Assembly: GCA_934045075.1 (NCBI GenBank)
Contig: OW203724.1
Location: 24,255,528 to 24,319,527, forward strand
Direction of reading: 5' to 3'
DNA length: 64,000 nucleotides
From: Yponomeuta sedellus
Lineage: Eukaryota > Arthropoda > Insecta > Lepidoptera > Yponomeutidae
Shown: positions 35,437 through 49,924 of the stretch, piece after piece
Layout of the letters: each line of letters opens with the position of its first letter
How positions within the stretch are numbered: position 1 is the first letter of the stretch
Program-made: the position numbers and the translations under genes
The notes under the pieces: model-generated
Told to the model about the DNA's origin: nothing
What the model saw: the letters and a program-made list of their open reading frames with translations, nothing else
The model's database searches: none

Positions 35437-37017
35437 GTAAATAATCAGGTTTAACGACATAAAAAGTTGTAATCAGAGTTTTACACTGTCTAATAAATTA
35501 TATTAGTCGGACAGACTTAAATATGTAGCGGCAAACGATGACATCATGGTTACAGAGGCTGTACTAATCATATAGACAGAGAACACTTAATGGTACATAA
35601 GGTGCATAAGTCAGTCAATGATATATAGATGAACGGACGCATGGATACTGACTTCATGAAATTCCAAAACTCCATAATTTCATACTCAAGATATGTGGGA
35701 ATTAAATTCAGACCACCTAAAGTTCACCTAAAACTCAAAAGAACTTTTGTTTTGTGAGTTTTTTTCTCAGATTTATGTGTATTTTTTCATCAGCCCACCT
35801 CTGCCCATTGCCGTAAGTAGGTATAAGAATTTATATTTTCCCTAATTCAAATTATCCCCATTTTTCTTGAGATATTGGTATAATTCAGATATCCAAGATA
35901 ACGTTTCAAGCAGGTATTTAGAATTCCTAGAATTAATAAAATATCGCAGATTTTCTAACGAAATGTTTTTTAACCTTGAATACATTTTACCGAGACCTTG
36001 GTTGGTAAAATTTATGGCTTGTGTGTTCGGTTAGAGACAAGTTTATTTATCGAATCGGTGACGCATATTAGACATCGCTTAGTATGGTCATTTTGGAATT
36101 GGTTAATATGAGGATTGGCCACACCGGTTGAAAACTCAGGAATTCCAAATTACTATCTGTTAGTACAAACAATAAATAAAATAATACAATTCTTTGTTAA
36201 GATAAGGTATCTTATCTTGGCGAAGTTGATACTTTTGGATAATAAAACACTGCAAATCTGTTTTTAAAAGTGCACTTGACGTTTTATCTCTGTTTTAGTC
36301 TGTTATTTGCCTTTCGGGTGTGACACCTACATCTTGAATGTTATTTTCAATCGTTTACTATCAAGTGCGTTTAAAAAATACCTGTTTCATTTTCTTTTAC
36401 CTATTTGGGTATCTCATTGGCGATATTACTACAAATTTCGAATAGGATCTATATCGTTGATGATCTTAACAAAGTAGTCCGGCACAAAATGACCCAAACT
36501 GTTAAGTACCAAATTGTTTAGTCTGGACGAAAGTATTAAGATGCAAAACCCTTGAGTGACCGGGGAGGACCTTGAAAGCCATTACAGGCACTTACTGCCA
36601 GTCCGATCCATTCAAATAAACATCCAATTAGCACCTTTACAGTCTGGATTCCAACTAAGCCAAGCTTGCTTACATTAGATGTGTTTTCAGTCATAAACGG
36701 TGTCACGGCGCAAGAATGACATCAGCTTCAAACGATTACCATAAAAACGTGTGATCCTTCGTCTTGCTATACAAAACAAGTACATATTTAAGTCTAACAA
36801 ACTAGATAAAACTAGATGTTTTAAGGGGTGCGGCTCATGCCAATAACCCTTCAAGATAATCTGTATCAAATGAGTTTCAACTTCACTGAGCACTGTCGTG
36901 CAGGTGTAATCTCATTGACAATATATTATGCACACTATGTTAACCATCATTGTCTTGAATAGAGTATTCAGATTGTTTTAGTACAATAGGATTATGAATT
37001 GCTCTAGATTTCTTCTT

Positions 37018-37150
37018 CTTCTTCAGGCTATATTAGTCCACTGCTGGACATAGCCCTCCCCTAATGAGCGCCATAGCGCAACGTTGTGCCATCATTGGGG
37101 GGTAATGCCCATAATCCCCACGCTGGGCATGCGGGTTGGGGATCGCAGTC
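37018..37150 (-). mobile_element. LINE 3' tail fragment, minus strand
   Basis: CTGGACATAGCCCTCCCCTA and AATCCCCACGCTGGGCATGC are the complement of the tail at 61010-61270. Confidence 0.6.
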
Positions 37151-37824
37151 TAAAAGCTTACTAATTGATAATTATTAATCGAAAACTACGAGTAACAGAA
37201 TTTCCTATTACAAGTAAAACGCTTGCCTCTACTTTTTGCTGAAGACTTTTTATTTCAGACCTGTTTGTTTCACTGAATGAATCAAAACTGCAATATTTAG
37301 CAACATTTTTTATTCTCGACAACTAAATGCCAGATCAGAATTCACCAAAAAAAAATAATGAAGTATCGCTCTTAAGACTTTTTAAAAAAGAAGGAGACAT
37401 ATTGATTGGTTCACAAAGTACCTATAAGCAAGTTAAGTTAACATGTTTAAGTAAGTAAACTACGCACTTCACATTATTGATTTGAATCAAAAATTTGAAT
37501 AATTTTCGTCTGGTGAGACTCTTCCAACAGAAAAACAAGTGAATACAGGTTCAAATCAATAAGTACTTAGTGCAATGGTCAATTTAGAAACCGGAGTTAT
37601 GACATTCTTTGGCTATCCGTACCTAATTCATTAGGTGTCAAGTGCTTGTGACATCTGCATAAATTATCGATGAGTATTCTAATGAAACCCTTGGTCACCA
37701 TGTGCACAACAATGCGTTCGTGTCGCATAACCATTAACCGCAACTGCCCGTCACAATACCTAATGCTTATACACTTCACGGATTCGCCTCTATCTCGATT
37801 CTAATTAAGAGGGAATATAATATC

Positions 37825-38140
37825 GGAAAGCGCTCGTGGCCTAGTCGAACCCAGTGAATGAAATCAATCAATTGAGTTAAGCAACAACAGGCGCAGTCAG
37901 ATGCAGGATGAGTAACCGTCCCGTGACTGCCGCTATTGGCATTTTTCCGAGCTCTTCCGTACTTCGCAAGGCACGTTAAGCCGTTGGAGCCCGCTGTCAT
38001 GTAATGGCAGTCGTAAAGCCATGTCAGATGCCTTATGGGTTGCTTGATAACTTCCGACAGTAAGGCCCGCAACTCTCATAAAATCCTCCACCAACCCTGA
38101 CTTGGCCGCCATGGTGGAGTATGGCCTAACATTCCTGCGA
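37825..38140 (+). mobile_element. 5S-rRNA-derived SINE copy
   Basis: Starts AAGCGCTCGTGGCCTAGTCG, contains GTTAAGCAACAACAGGCGCA and GATGAGTAACCGTCCCGTGA, and ends with GGTGGAGTATGGCCTAACAT. The tail is cut off. Confidence 0.7.
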
Positions 38141-39094
38141 AATAAATGGAATAAATGGAAAATAATTTGAAATGAATTGTTTTTCTCTTTCACGTCATAT
38201 GGAATAATATGTGTGGATTCAGGAATAAGTTTGAATTAATTAAGTTATAAGGAATAAGTTACTTAGATTCTAATTAAGGGATAATTGAAATTTACTGGGA
38301 AAATATGCAGAATAGAGAAGACAATGACAAAAAACACATGATATGGGAGCAAAATCCTGAAAGGTAAAGAAACGTCAAAGACAATAAAGAAAAAGTCAAA
38401 CTCAAAATTTAATAAAGATATCAATGTCCCGGCATGAGGAATATGTTAGCACACATTTCGTTTACGTAAATAGTTAATTTGCTGTAAACGACTATACAGT
38501 TTTTGTCTTCACTTTCATCAGAAACGTAATGAATCATCATTTTGAAAATAATTATTATAGCTCTTCCACATGTGAAAGTCATTAAAGACAGTAAGGATAC
38601 TATAGAACCGAGATTAGTTACTACTCAGTAGGTAGGGCGTGGCTTTGAAGTAAACCGCGAAGACTTTAACTATGAGAATTATTTGCTTTAGCTTAAAGGA
38701 CAAAAAGGATATTGCAACAATACAATACTTTATTTAGTATTTCAATATTAGGATAGTGCTTAGCAATATATTTATTTGCATTTCAATGTATATTTTCCAC
38801 ACGGCCCGGTGTGTCTAATTGTACACATTCTTTTACGTATTCATTATTATGTGTTTGGGTATAGAAACTACATTGCAAATTAACCGTGTTTTGCAAAATT
38901 CACGAGACTCCGGAGTAATTATTGGGTTTAACGATTTTACTACCTGCCTCTTAGATAACTATATAGAGTTTTGAACCTACCTCCGAATTAGGGAAGGTTA
39001 CTGTGACGAGCAGATAAATTTCTATACCATTTAAGTTTAGCGGGCTGAAAATACGTAACGAATAATTACATATATGTATCTGTGATGTGTGTAT

Positions 39095-39185
39095 GAGTGT
39101 TGGAAGCGTCCAGCGCTAAAAATCGCCAATCCGCAGTAGGACTCTCTAAGAAAAGGCCTGTATCCTGCGGTTAGGACGTATTTAG
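39095..39185 (+). mobile_element. SINE tail fragment
   Basis: CCAGCGCTAAAAATCGCCAA, AGGACTCTCTAAGAAAAGGC and GCGGTTAGGACGTATTTAG. Confidence 0.45.
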
Positions 39186-39864
39186 TTTGTTGCATATTAT
39201 GTTAACTGCTTGTAGATTAAAGCAAAATGAAATAAAGTTTTCTAAGTAGGTATTACATAAAGACCGACACAATTTATTGCTTAATGAGCAGGCTGAGATA
39301 ATTGTCAGGCAAGGTGATTTCAAGTGCTTGATTTTATTAATAGCAAACCAGTAGGTGCTACGGATAAATGGCAATTGACAAATTGACATTAGCTATCAGC
39401 CTGAGGTCAGGTTGTTCGCTGATAAATTGAAGAGGTTAACAGTTTGCACCGAATATTATGTAACGTTAGTATAATACTATTAATGCAGTGTCATAAATTT
39501 CATCAGCTCTACAGCGCCCCTATAGTACGTATATGGATATTTGCTAATCCACACCGCACCGCTTGAACAGTTTATGTGTTCAATAATTCCAAATTTTCAA
39601 AAATCATTGCTTAGTGCGTATAAGGAGCATATGTAAAATATCACTGTTCTAAATAATCCGTTGTCTCGCTCTGAATCAGTGATGAATTTATTTATAAATA
39701 AATAGCTGACTCAGCAGACGTTGTTTTGCTATATAAATTAGCCTACGATCTATTCTCAGACCTTCCAAATATACACAAAACAATTCAGAAAATAGGTGAA
39801 GCCGTTTCGGAGGGTTCGATAACAAACACTGTCACACGAGATTTCAGAAGAAGATAATAATATA

Positions 39865-40055
39865 TCTCTGTAATATAAAAATGAATCTCTGAATGTGTTG
39901 GTAAGCGCAAATCTCGAGAGCAGCTAAACCGATTTCGCTAATTCTTTTTTTAGAATAGGTATTTCTTGAAGTACGAGGATGGTTAATCTCCATAAGGAGA
40001 GAAAAAAAATAAAGATTCGTCTGTTAGGCGGTACGAAGTTCGCTGGGTCAGCTAG
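39865..40055 (+). mobile_element. Non-autonomous Helitron-like element, copy 3
   Basis: Starts TCTCTGTAATATAAAAATGA after A and ends GGGTCAGCTAG before T. Same family as 29287-29474. A LINE-like fragment adjoins on the left (about 39690-39855). Confidence 0.7.
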
Positions 40056-41084
40056 TTATAGATGTATTAGAAGAAACTTTTTCTAATATATGTATAATAT
40101 ACTCTATAAGGACTCCCATATAAAGAAGCAGAATATCACCATTGCAGTCCTTTTACAATTAATTCAGTGCTTTCACTGCATCAGAACTTTTTATTGCGAA
40201 CTAACTTGTTTTCACCTTATTGATATAAAAAGTGGATTGCCCATATTATTTCTCAGCGTTTCTAATCACATGTCTGAATATGTCTCTGTGGTAATTCCTG
40301 TCCACAGTCAGCAGCGTTTAGGGCATGAAGACAACTGATTGATTCATGCCGGTCGTGGTGATTATTCTAAAAAAGACCAAGAAAAGCAGATAAGTTAAAT
40401 CTAATTGGGTATTAGACTCATTTGTGAAGGGTCGTAAAATTTTGCTGTGTGGTAGTGGCAGTAGTGTTCCGTACAACAACGTAGCTGTACAAGTAATAAA
40501 TGCTTGAGTATTCGTTCTGCATAAAGCGATAAGGCATGGCCGAACACTTTAGTGCCTTCTGTGTGTTCACTATATTTTATTCCTATAAAATTTCGTGTGA
40601 GGCAGTTTCTTTTATTGCATTTCGCGTTCGATTACTTCATTCCAATATCCCTTTTACTTGCGTGTAGGTCTAGTTTCATAGAGTGTTGTCATTTCTGTAT
40701 CAACATTTTGGTCTTAAACGTTTAATGGAATTTGTGTGCTTTTCAATTATTATCCATTTTACGAAAAACATAATCCATCATCATCAGCATCAGCCATCTG
40801 ACGCCTGCTGCAGGACACAGGCCTCTCTCGTGGTTTATGAAGCTTCCCGGTCTTGTGTCGTTCGCATCCAACGAATTATTGTTATTTAGGTATTTCCAGA
40901 TTCACTTATGTGATCTTATCTCTGTGAATCAGAGCGAAACTTGGTCGGACCTTCCCGGCAAAAAAATAATTTAATGAAGTTCATAATGTGTAATACGAAA
41001 GTAGAATAGATAGAGAAGAATAGAAACAATAAAACGTAGGATCGATCGATAATCGTCACGACAATCGTTATTTCCGCAACATCG

Positions 41085-41445
41085 TTATCAACCCTTGTAT
41101 GTCCCCACTGCAGGGGCACGGGTCTCTTCCTGCATCGCAGGAAGGTTAGGCCATACTCCCCCACGGGGGCCAAATCCGGGTTGGTGGACGATTGTAAGAC
41201 AGTGGCGGGCCTTACTGTCAGAAGTGATCAAGCCGCCCATAAGGCCTCTGACATGGCTTAACGACTGCCATTATATGACAGCCGGCACCAACGGCTTAAC
41301 GTGCCTTGCGAAGCACGGAAGCGCTCGGAAAAATGCCACTAGCGGTAGTCACGGGACGCTCACCCATCCTGTACCTGACCGCGCCTGTTGTTGCTTAACC
41401 AAGTGATTGATTCCAATCACTCGGTTCGCCTAGGCCACGAGCGCT
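41085..41445 (-). mobile_element. 5S-rRNA-derived SINE, near-full copy
   Basis: Nearly identical to 19706-20073 over the full length, including the CCTGACCGCGCCTGTTGTTG head complement. The 103-residue frame on plus and its relatives at 19721 are repeat shadows. High similarity between the two copies suggests recent activity. Confidence 0.75.
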
Positions 41446-41560
41446 TGTAGGTCCGCAACATAATATCCCAAAAAAATATTTACGGTTGCATCTCGGCTTC
41501 GACCTTGAGAATTCCGCGTCATTTTGTTTTGTCCCACTTCTTAACAACTTTTCTGGTCCC

Positions 41561-41610
41561 CGATTGCCGTAGTATTTAATAGTTTCGATTGCCGTAGTAT
41601 TTAATAGTTT
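41561..41610. repeat. 25-bp exact tandem duplication
   Basis: CGATTGCCGTAGTATTTAAT plus AGTTT occurs twice head to tail. Confidence 0.85.
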
Positions 41611-44464
41611 GAAATTGTGGCTCACCAAAGACCATAGCAGTAAAGGCTTTCATCTGTATCCTTTTAAATACCTAAAAGACGTAATATTAGTTCGTTATTA
41701 TGGTGTTGGTGTTACCGGTGTAGGCGTGAGAATAAAGTATGCGACCGTACACATTGACGTTGATGAAGCGTTTAATTGCATGGCAACGGGTGCGGTGTAA
41801 ACAAAAACAAAAGAATGTCGTTCGTTCCATAGCAATCAAGGTCTTTTTTATATGCCAATGAAACTGAACTTCAGCTTGCCAGTATTCCTTAACATAAGAA
41901 GAAAATCAACGACCTTCCAACACTTCTAGTGCGTTAAATAGTCAAGGTCCGTACTGTCGACAAACATTTGCAAAATCGTGTTTTGATAATGATTCCAGCC
42001 TTGCTCAGTTAAAATCATCAATGTTAACTAAACCAGTAAAGTGTAACCACAACCCACAAAACTGAATGAACTTGTACTACTTATATTTGCATATTCAAGT
42101 AACTAACAAGACTATCAACAACATTACAGTTTCAAAATTATAATTACCACTTCACTAAGAAAGTTTTAAAGGTGCCACAATAATGTTTACTGAATTGCAA
42201 AACTTGCAGACCTATGTGCATCTCTTTCATTGCCCGATGTACCACTGACCTCATCCTATAGTCATGCAAAATCGTCTCTTGTAGGTACTTCTGTAGTAAC
42301 ATGTAACATTGCTAGTAAGCAACAACAAACCTTATTTCTCTGGAATAAGCGATTTCGTGTGGTCAGACGGGTCCCCTACGTAGTTTCGATAGCCGACGGT
42401 TTTTGATATATTAAATTGGTAAAGCGATGGCCACTGGAACTTTATGGCTCAGTAACAAAGAATTGCTTTTGTTGGTCGTCCAACAACGCGATTGTTGTCT
42501 GGGCCGCAAACCGGATGGTCTCGCTCGACTCAAGCTGAACCGAAGCTCAGATTTAGAATTATTTCATCGCGAACTATGGGTCTTTTTCAAGCGATAGGTA
42601 CGCTTGCGAGTAGATGAATTAACATAGTGATTCTTTTCTCTATCGTATAAAACGATATAAGTGATTTTCCCTTTGTTGTTAATAGGGAAGAGTGTCTAAC
42701 GTAAACAATCTAAAGATAAATCTATGTTTTAAAATTATCCACTAACCTTTTACTCACGTAAGTAACTACGACTTAACGTCAAAGCATGGACTCTGTAGAT
42801 TTTATCGCCTTCATCTACATAACATTATACTCGTATTAAAATATTTGTAGTCAACTCTGCTGTAGGTACAGTACATAATCGTACGGTTGTTAATTCTCGC
42901 AAGTTACTTCTCTTTTATGAATTGATGAACGCTTAAAATGTTCAGCCCAATTGCATTCTTCATATTTTCCTCGTCATAGTTGGCACAGCTTTTGGAATGA
43001 TTACTGACATAATGCCATGTACAGCTCGGAAGATGATTTATTATTGTTAAACCGTTCTCTAAATACCAAGTACCTACCTCAGTCATTTAACATTTTTTTC
43101 TTTAACTATCGCAACTAAAATAAGTCTCTTTGCTTTGATTCGATTAAGCAAAGACTTTCCTTTAGGACATTCCCAAACAATTCTGGTGCAAAAGTATCCT
43201 CCTTATTATGCCCGACCCACCAAGCCTGTTCTGCCAGAACCTATACGTTCAACTACAGTGATCGTCTACTTCAGTAACCCTTAGTTATCATGGTATAGAG
43301 GCCAAAATAGATGTTGATGTGGCCCAGTATACAGCGTCGCGACTTCGTCTCGAGACAGGAATGCAAAATGAACACAGAGTAGAATTTCAAAGTGTTTCGT
43401 CCGTCCAATAGGTTTGTTTTGTATGTGCGCTATGTTACCTGTTGCTATCGATTCGTGTAGGGAACAGCATTTCTGCCGTAGGTGCTTAAAATAAACCTGA
43501 ATAGAGTATTGCTACGAGATTTTACCTCAGAATTCTACCGACGACGCCTTGAACTCTAGACGTTAGTCCACAAATTATGAATATGATGCTATAGTTGCAT
43601 AATGCTCTTGATTGAAAAGAAGACGAGTTATAACTGATATACCCATTAGAACATAATGTATATGTATCATTCCTTTTTGGTTATAATGATCATGTACGAT
43701 CATGTGAAAGTCATTGCCGTGGTCTCTTTTACACATCCTTACAATCTTCATATCTGTATCGTGTAATTGAAGTAACTCAAAACCTGAAACCTTTACTATG
43801 GATAAACTAATAATAATCTGTTATTGCCACGTCTAATAAGCTAAAGTTAAAAGTTGTCAATGAGATTTTTTTGTTTTATGTACAATTTTAAGACTTTACA
43901 TGGTCAATTTGAATGAAAAATAAAGGTAATTTAGAGGAAAACTTGCCTAGACACGCAAATACACTATCAGACGATAGAGACATCAGATGAATATCTATAA
44001 ATTATGCAAAGACAAAGTAAAAATATTATTGTCTCTATCATAGTATAGGCTGTGGTATAGCGGCCGGCAGACGTATAAGAGATGCACGACAAAATTTTGT
44101 CAACTTGTTCATTGCAAAAATTATTAAAGAGTCACCAAAGCAAAGCTGTTGAAGGTATTTTTTAATGTCACGTACAACTGTTACGTAAAACCGGGCAGTA
44201 AAGTTGGCGGTGACCTCATAGCTCGCATTGCTATTGAAAAGCGTGGAATAGGAAAAAATGCCTTTACTGCTGCACAGATAAGGTTGGTAGTGGAACTGCT
44301 GAGATTATTTAATGAAAATTAGCCAGTCGACATGTTTATTGTAGAATGATCTTCGGAATCAATGCATAGGTCGGATTAGCATTCATTTGTCGTTAGTGCT
44401 GATTTAAAATATCACTCTAGGTAAATTTAATAAATTCAAGCTTATGTTAGAAATAATATTACTA

Positions 44465-44712
44465 TACTATTTTTATTTTTAATGCACTAACCCGTGCTAA
44501 GGACAAATTTAAAAACCTATTTAGAGGCAAAAAATTTCACCCATGCCGGGATTCGAACCCGCAACCTCTGGCTATCCGTGCCAGCGCTCTACCAATTGAG
44601 CCAATGGGCGACTCACGGCATCAGTGAAATTTCGAACCTCTTTACAATATTCTCTGTATTACGTACAGGCAGCGACATCTGGCTTAAGCAAATTGCATCA
44701 CTCACTTAATAG
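44465..44712 (-). mobile_element. tRNA-like repeat, minus-strand copy
   Basis: Opens with TTTTTATTTTTAATGCACTA, passes through GAGGCAAAAAATTTCACCC and the box B complement, and ends near CATCTGGCTTAAGCAAATTG. The unit is almost complete and in minus orientation. Confidence 0.65.
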
Positions 44713-46611
44713 GTTTTTAAATTACTGTTTGATTTCCTAATAAGAAACCTAACGAAATAAGATGAGGATTAAAGATTAACATACACAAGTAACATAAAAC
44801 GAAAAAAGATCTAGCGCGAAAATAAAGTTGATATTAAAATAAAAGTTGTAAAGTCGACAAACACGTGAGAAGGGCTTAGACATAACTGGAACTCTGTAAC
44901 AGTGTTTAATTTTTTTTAGTTCACTCAATAATGTCATCGCCGATAGTGATGTCAAGTTTTGTTAAGTTTGTGTGATCCAGTATTTCTTAATGGCTTGTGA
45001 TGCTTCTAGATAATTATATATTACAAGGATCTAATCGCTATTACTTGTTAGGTAAAACATAATTACCTTAATTCCCGACGTTTTAGCAAACGTTTTAGTA
45101 ATCTGTTGCTATGGAACTATGCTCAAGAGTGCAGCGTTCTCAGCTTTCAACTCTAGTCACAGTCGAAAATAGCTCCATGCCTTTTCTCTATCTATCTTAT
45201 ACAATATAACTTTACGTCATATTTGCAAGGTCGTTAATGTCTCCGGAATTACTTGACTTGACATTCGGTAGATGTAGTAGGTAACTTTATTTTCTCTTGA
45301 ATTAACTTTATGATTAATTGATAAGGCATTCCCTCCGTCAACTCTTAATATAGATATGACAACATTTCATTATGTTTCTAAGCATGGCACTTGTTTGTTT
45401 TCTTGTTTAGGTACTTTGCAACGAGATAAGTTAATCAACGTCTTGAGTAATAGCGAACAAATTATTATGATTTCATAAAATTTGTTTGGGCTTCTAATGG
45501 TCGCATCTTCCTACGGTCCGTTTGGGTCTGGGTAGGATAATTTTGGGCGGAGTTGTCGAGGCGGATTATTTTCAATGTATCGGTTCAGCGTTCATTTGCA
45601 TGTTGTGGCAAGATATATAGGGATTGTTAATAGAAGACTTCAAAACGGAAAAGCTGAAATCAATTCAAGGGGCAAAAAAATCCCCAGTGATTGTGTCGGA
45701 GATGGCGAAAGAACTAAACTTTCTAGATAAACAAATCGATTAAAATTTAACGTTTTCACGTAGTTACTTTAGTCAATCTCATTTTACTCTAATAGATAAA
45801 AACATCGTGCATGCAAATGAATCCTCGAGACCTATTTATAAACAGCCTAACGCTAAATTTAAAGTGGATTTTATCAGACCGTTTGGTCTAGTCCGCAGCT
45901 CAAACCCGAAACTAAAGTTAACCAATTAACAGCAGTTTACACGCGACGCCGCTCGTAAACTACAATTTCGAATCGATTTGTCTGAGTCAGACCCCTTTTA
46001 GGTTTGTGCCGGGCTGAAATATGATGACTTTCCACAAATAATTGAGTATTACGAGTGTGCTCTACATTTCATAGCGGTTCTACTCGGTCGACTTGCGTTG
46101 TTATAGTATTTGGTGTAATTACCGCACGTATTTTGGTGAGTTTTATGTTGGTATTATTTTCTAGTGATATATAATCGGAGCAGTAATAACCAATGCAATT
46201 TGTGTATTTAATTTTTCTATTTTCGACTTCTCTAAAAATATATTTTACCACCGCGGTGTTCACAACTCTTATCTAGTCTAGAACGACTACCCTAAATGAT
46301 GAATACGTTCTGTTTGATGTTATTCGCTGAGAGCTTTAACCCAATTAATTTGTTCCCGTTGATGTTACAACACACTTATATAAAGATTTTATGATCTCTT
46401 CATAAAGTTTAATTTGTTTTCGATCACATGATTTATTTATCCTATAGCTATATTATTTGGTTACTTTATCTACGTTGTAATCCTCGCAAGTTAGTTGAAA
46501 CAATTCCATGGAGAACGAGAGTAAAGTTGATAATTTATTACCTGTACGAAATCTCCATTTTTAGGGTGCAACAAACTTATAAAAGGAATAGTTCGTACAA
46601 ATGCGTAAAGC

Positions 46612-46685
46612 ACTTGAAAAAACGCTCCTTCTACGGAACCCTACAATGCGCACGACCCCACACGCACTTGACGCATGACAAATTT
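46612..46685 (+). mobile_element. 'ggttccg' family 3' remnant
   Basis: CTCCTTCTACGGAACCCTAC followed by CACACGCACTTGACGCATGAC matches the 3' end of the copy at 13648-14232. Only the terminal part is recognisable. Confidence 0.35.
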
Positions 46686-46827
46686 TACTTTTAAATTTGT
46701 CATGCTTGCAATTCGTACCTAATTATTTTTTTACTACAACTATTATTATTATATGACTTTGGAATTTTTTGTTGTTTCCACATTTGTATTTGCGGTGTTT
46801 GGACAATGATTAAAACCATGTTTGTGT

Positions 46828-46862
46828 CTGTGTCTGTGTGTGTGTGTGTGTGTGGGGGTGTG
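46828..46862. repeat. (TG)n microsatellite
   Basis: Interrupted TG run with TC and a GGGGG break. Confidence 0.85.
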
Positions 46863-47829
46863 TAAATATAATGAGCATGGTAGAGCATGTAAAGCGTTCG
46901 CATCCGAGCGTCTAAATGAAAATTATGTAGATTTATTAAAATATTTCTCCAAGTATTGAAAGATTATTATAAGGGTAAAAATAAACAGTATTAAGCATCT
47001 TCTTCTTAGCGTATCGTGACATCGTGGTGAAAGGATTTGCCAATCAGCGTTAGGGACTCTCTGATTGCTGCCCAGGGTGCGTCAGACGTACGGGCTCACT
47101 AAGTACCTCCTACCTCGATCGGGTAGACTCCTTAGGAACTATATAGGTACCTAATTGTATTTATAATAATTGATAGACTATCAATAATATTGAATGTACA
47201 TTAACCAATCCGAACATAATGTATAGGTCATAGAAAATCGTCACTGCTCGGATTTGTCGTAGGTAACTCGTAATCCACGCGATACGGACGATTTTAGATA
47301 TTAGCTTGACTTGAACAGTGTATCCATGTTTATGATAAATTTAAATAGATTTGTTTGTTTTAATGCATTGATATCGATGCGTATTAATTGAGATATCATA
47401 ATATCAGTTATCTTAATATTTAGTAACAGTATTCTAAGAAGCAGGTCCTGACGTCTCGTGTATTGTAAGTGAACGTATTTAGGATCACTATGGATCGTAT
47501 GATTATGAATCATAGTCTACGATATTAAACGGAACTTAAAAACTCAAGGTCTTATTACTCTTCGGTGTATGTGCGTCTGAAGAGTAAAACCAAGCTTTTT
47601 ATTCTCATATAAGCCTAGCGACACAGTATAATTATAAAGACCGAATAGATGCTAATCCAATCGAGTACATCAACCTGCATTCGTCCAGTACTAGAAAATG
47701 GCTATGCCCATGCAGGACATACTTTATCCTAGGACTATCCAACACTTACCACCGTCCACCGGGAATTTGTTTGCCACCTGTGTCGCCGATCGTCGGTCCA
47801 GTAAGCCGGGGGGTCCCATTGACAGCATG

Positions 47830-47883
47830 GGTAATTGACTTAAAATATTAGTATACGGTAATTGACTTAAAATATTAGTATAA
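47830..47883. repeat. 27-bp exact tandem duplication
   Basis: GGTAATTGACTTAAAATATT and the rest of the unit occur twice in a row. Confidence 0.85.
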
Positions 47884-48532
47884 AATTGTATTTATACCGT
47901 ACCACAGAGGAAAAACCCATACACACGAAACTTACTGGGAAGACATGCATGATGGATGACCTAAGGTGTCTTACTTTAGCCTGCGGACGGCCCGATCTAG
48001 TGTATTTTCTTTTATTTTATATGCGCCCACAAACGCGTTAAGTCATTGTAGTGGTTATATACTCTTTGATTGTGGTGTCAATGTATCAACAATGTAAAAT
48101 GTCACAGTCAGTGGATTTCCACTCATTTTGGAACCTTTAGGTTATACAGAATAAGCCAAGCCCCCTGATCACATGACGTAGGCCTGCTAACGTCAACGAC
48201 CGAAGGGCTCGCCTAGCGCCAAGGATCTGTTGGCACAGCGCCGGCGCGCCTCATTCACTCACTGACAGGTGTGAACCGACGAGTGATGACAGAATGTCAC
48301 CAGCTCACTGATTTAAATGTCCCACTAATGTGTGGCTACACGGTCGATTTGCGGATGATGATCTGTCCCACGTGAGATTTTTCATGTCAGATTTGGAGGG
48401 ACTTCTGACGATAGCCGATGAGTAGGCAGCGTTGAATACCTGTATGCCTCTTCTTCTTCTTCAATCTCTCTCTGTTTGTCATCTGAAATGAAATGAAAAA
48501 CGTTTATTAGGTACTAAAAGTTACAGTATTTG

Positions 48533-48582
48533 TCCTGGCTACCAAACTAGGATACCCTGTGCTATGGGTAGCCAGGGTATGG
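48533..48582 (+). mobile_element. SINE tail fragment
   Basis: CCTGGCTACCAAACTAGGAT and CCCTGTGCTATGGGTAGCC, the same tail as at 16615-16675. Confidence 0.4.
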
Positions 48583-49276
48583 GTATCTCTACGTAGAGCA
48601 ATGACATTACTGATTTGCGTTACTTGCTCACATTCTCGACTTTTCGGCAGCGTCGGGAATTTAGGTTATTGAACAGGTCGGCCTCTTCCGATAAAATTGT
48701 AAATAGTTAAGTAAGTCCGGACTTAACTTAATAAGATTTACCGCATATGTTGTTAAGTTTAAAGCACTGGAGCGTCCCTTCAGGTCCCTTTAGCTATGTT
48801 TTGTGAGCGAAGGTGACACTGGACACTGTATAGGTAAATCGTCTTATTACGTAGATGCAAAGCCCAGTTTCTTTTATTAAGTTTACCAAATAAATATAGC
48901 GATTAGAACAATTAACTATTATTTTTTCTAGATCTATTCCTCAACCACGTAGACTTGTCTGAAGCGGCACTAAATCTTCTCTTTTAGTACCATGTTAAAG
49001 GGCACCTTCAACAAAAAAGAACTGATTAAGTGGCGCGGAATATTATTCGTGTCAATTGACAACCATTTATACTATGGGTAACGTGAACGTGACGCTAAAA
49101 TTGTTCTATCAATAAAAATCTAAATTATTATGTTCAAAACAACATTTCAAAGGAATGAAATAGAGCAGTCAAAACGATCGATGGCAAAGCTAAATGAGCA
49201 TTATTAGAACTCTTTATGCACCAGCAGCAACAGAAATAAATATTCAAAATCTTCTCTAGGTACTTAATAAAACTGT

Positions 49277-49303
49277 GACTGACTGACTGACTGACTGACT
49301 GAC
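49277..49303. repeat. (GACT)n microsatellite
   Basis: About six GACT units, imperfect at the right end. Confidence 0.8.
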
Positions 49304-49924
49304 AGACAACTAACAACTTAAACTTGTGGGACAAGAATCATGAAATTTTGTGCTTGACTTCCTTACGTAATAACATAAGAAAATCCATCGCCTAGGGGAT
49401 GGATCTTTGTACGAAATTCGTTTGAGCAAACGGTTAGTACACTAGACCTATTCTATATTCCGCAACGCCTTTATGCAGGCAGGTTGCTATTTTTTTCTGA
49501 GCGAGCCCCAATCTCAATACATTTCCTTCTTATTTCTATGCTTCTTCACTAATGGAGATTAGTCGTCAGCTCCCCTTATTCTCCCAATACATTAGTGGGG
49601 CCGATATTTAGTCGCTCGTCACACGATACACGGTCAAGCCAGTGTTGTGTGCCAAGGCCACAGCATTAGATCATCGCACGAGTTGTGGTCACACCGCTCT
49701 ACCACTTGTTTACTTTTAGCTTTTAGTCTCGCCACCGGCTTATATATTGTTAGAGGCAGGCTCGAATCGCGAATGTGGCAGATCTAATTGTATGTTAATC
49801 GTTCCCAATAATCATAGCGTCATGAATTCGACTCCACTGCAGGGCAGAGTCCTTCGGGAAGAGAATTCGTGACCACTGCAGATTGACAAGAGCTTCATTA
49901 TCTGAACGTCTTATTCACTCATCG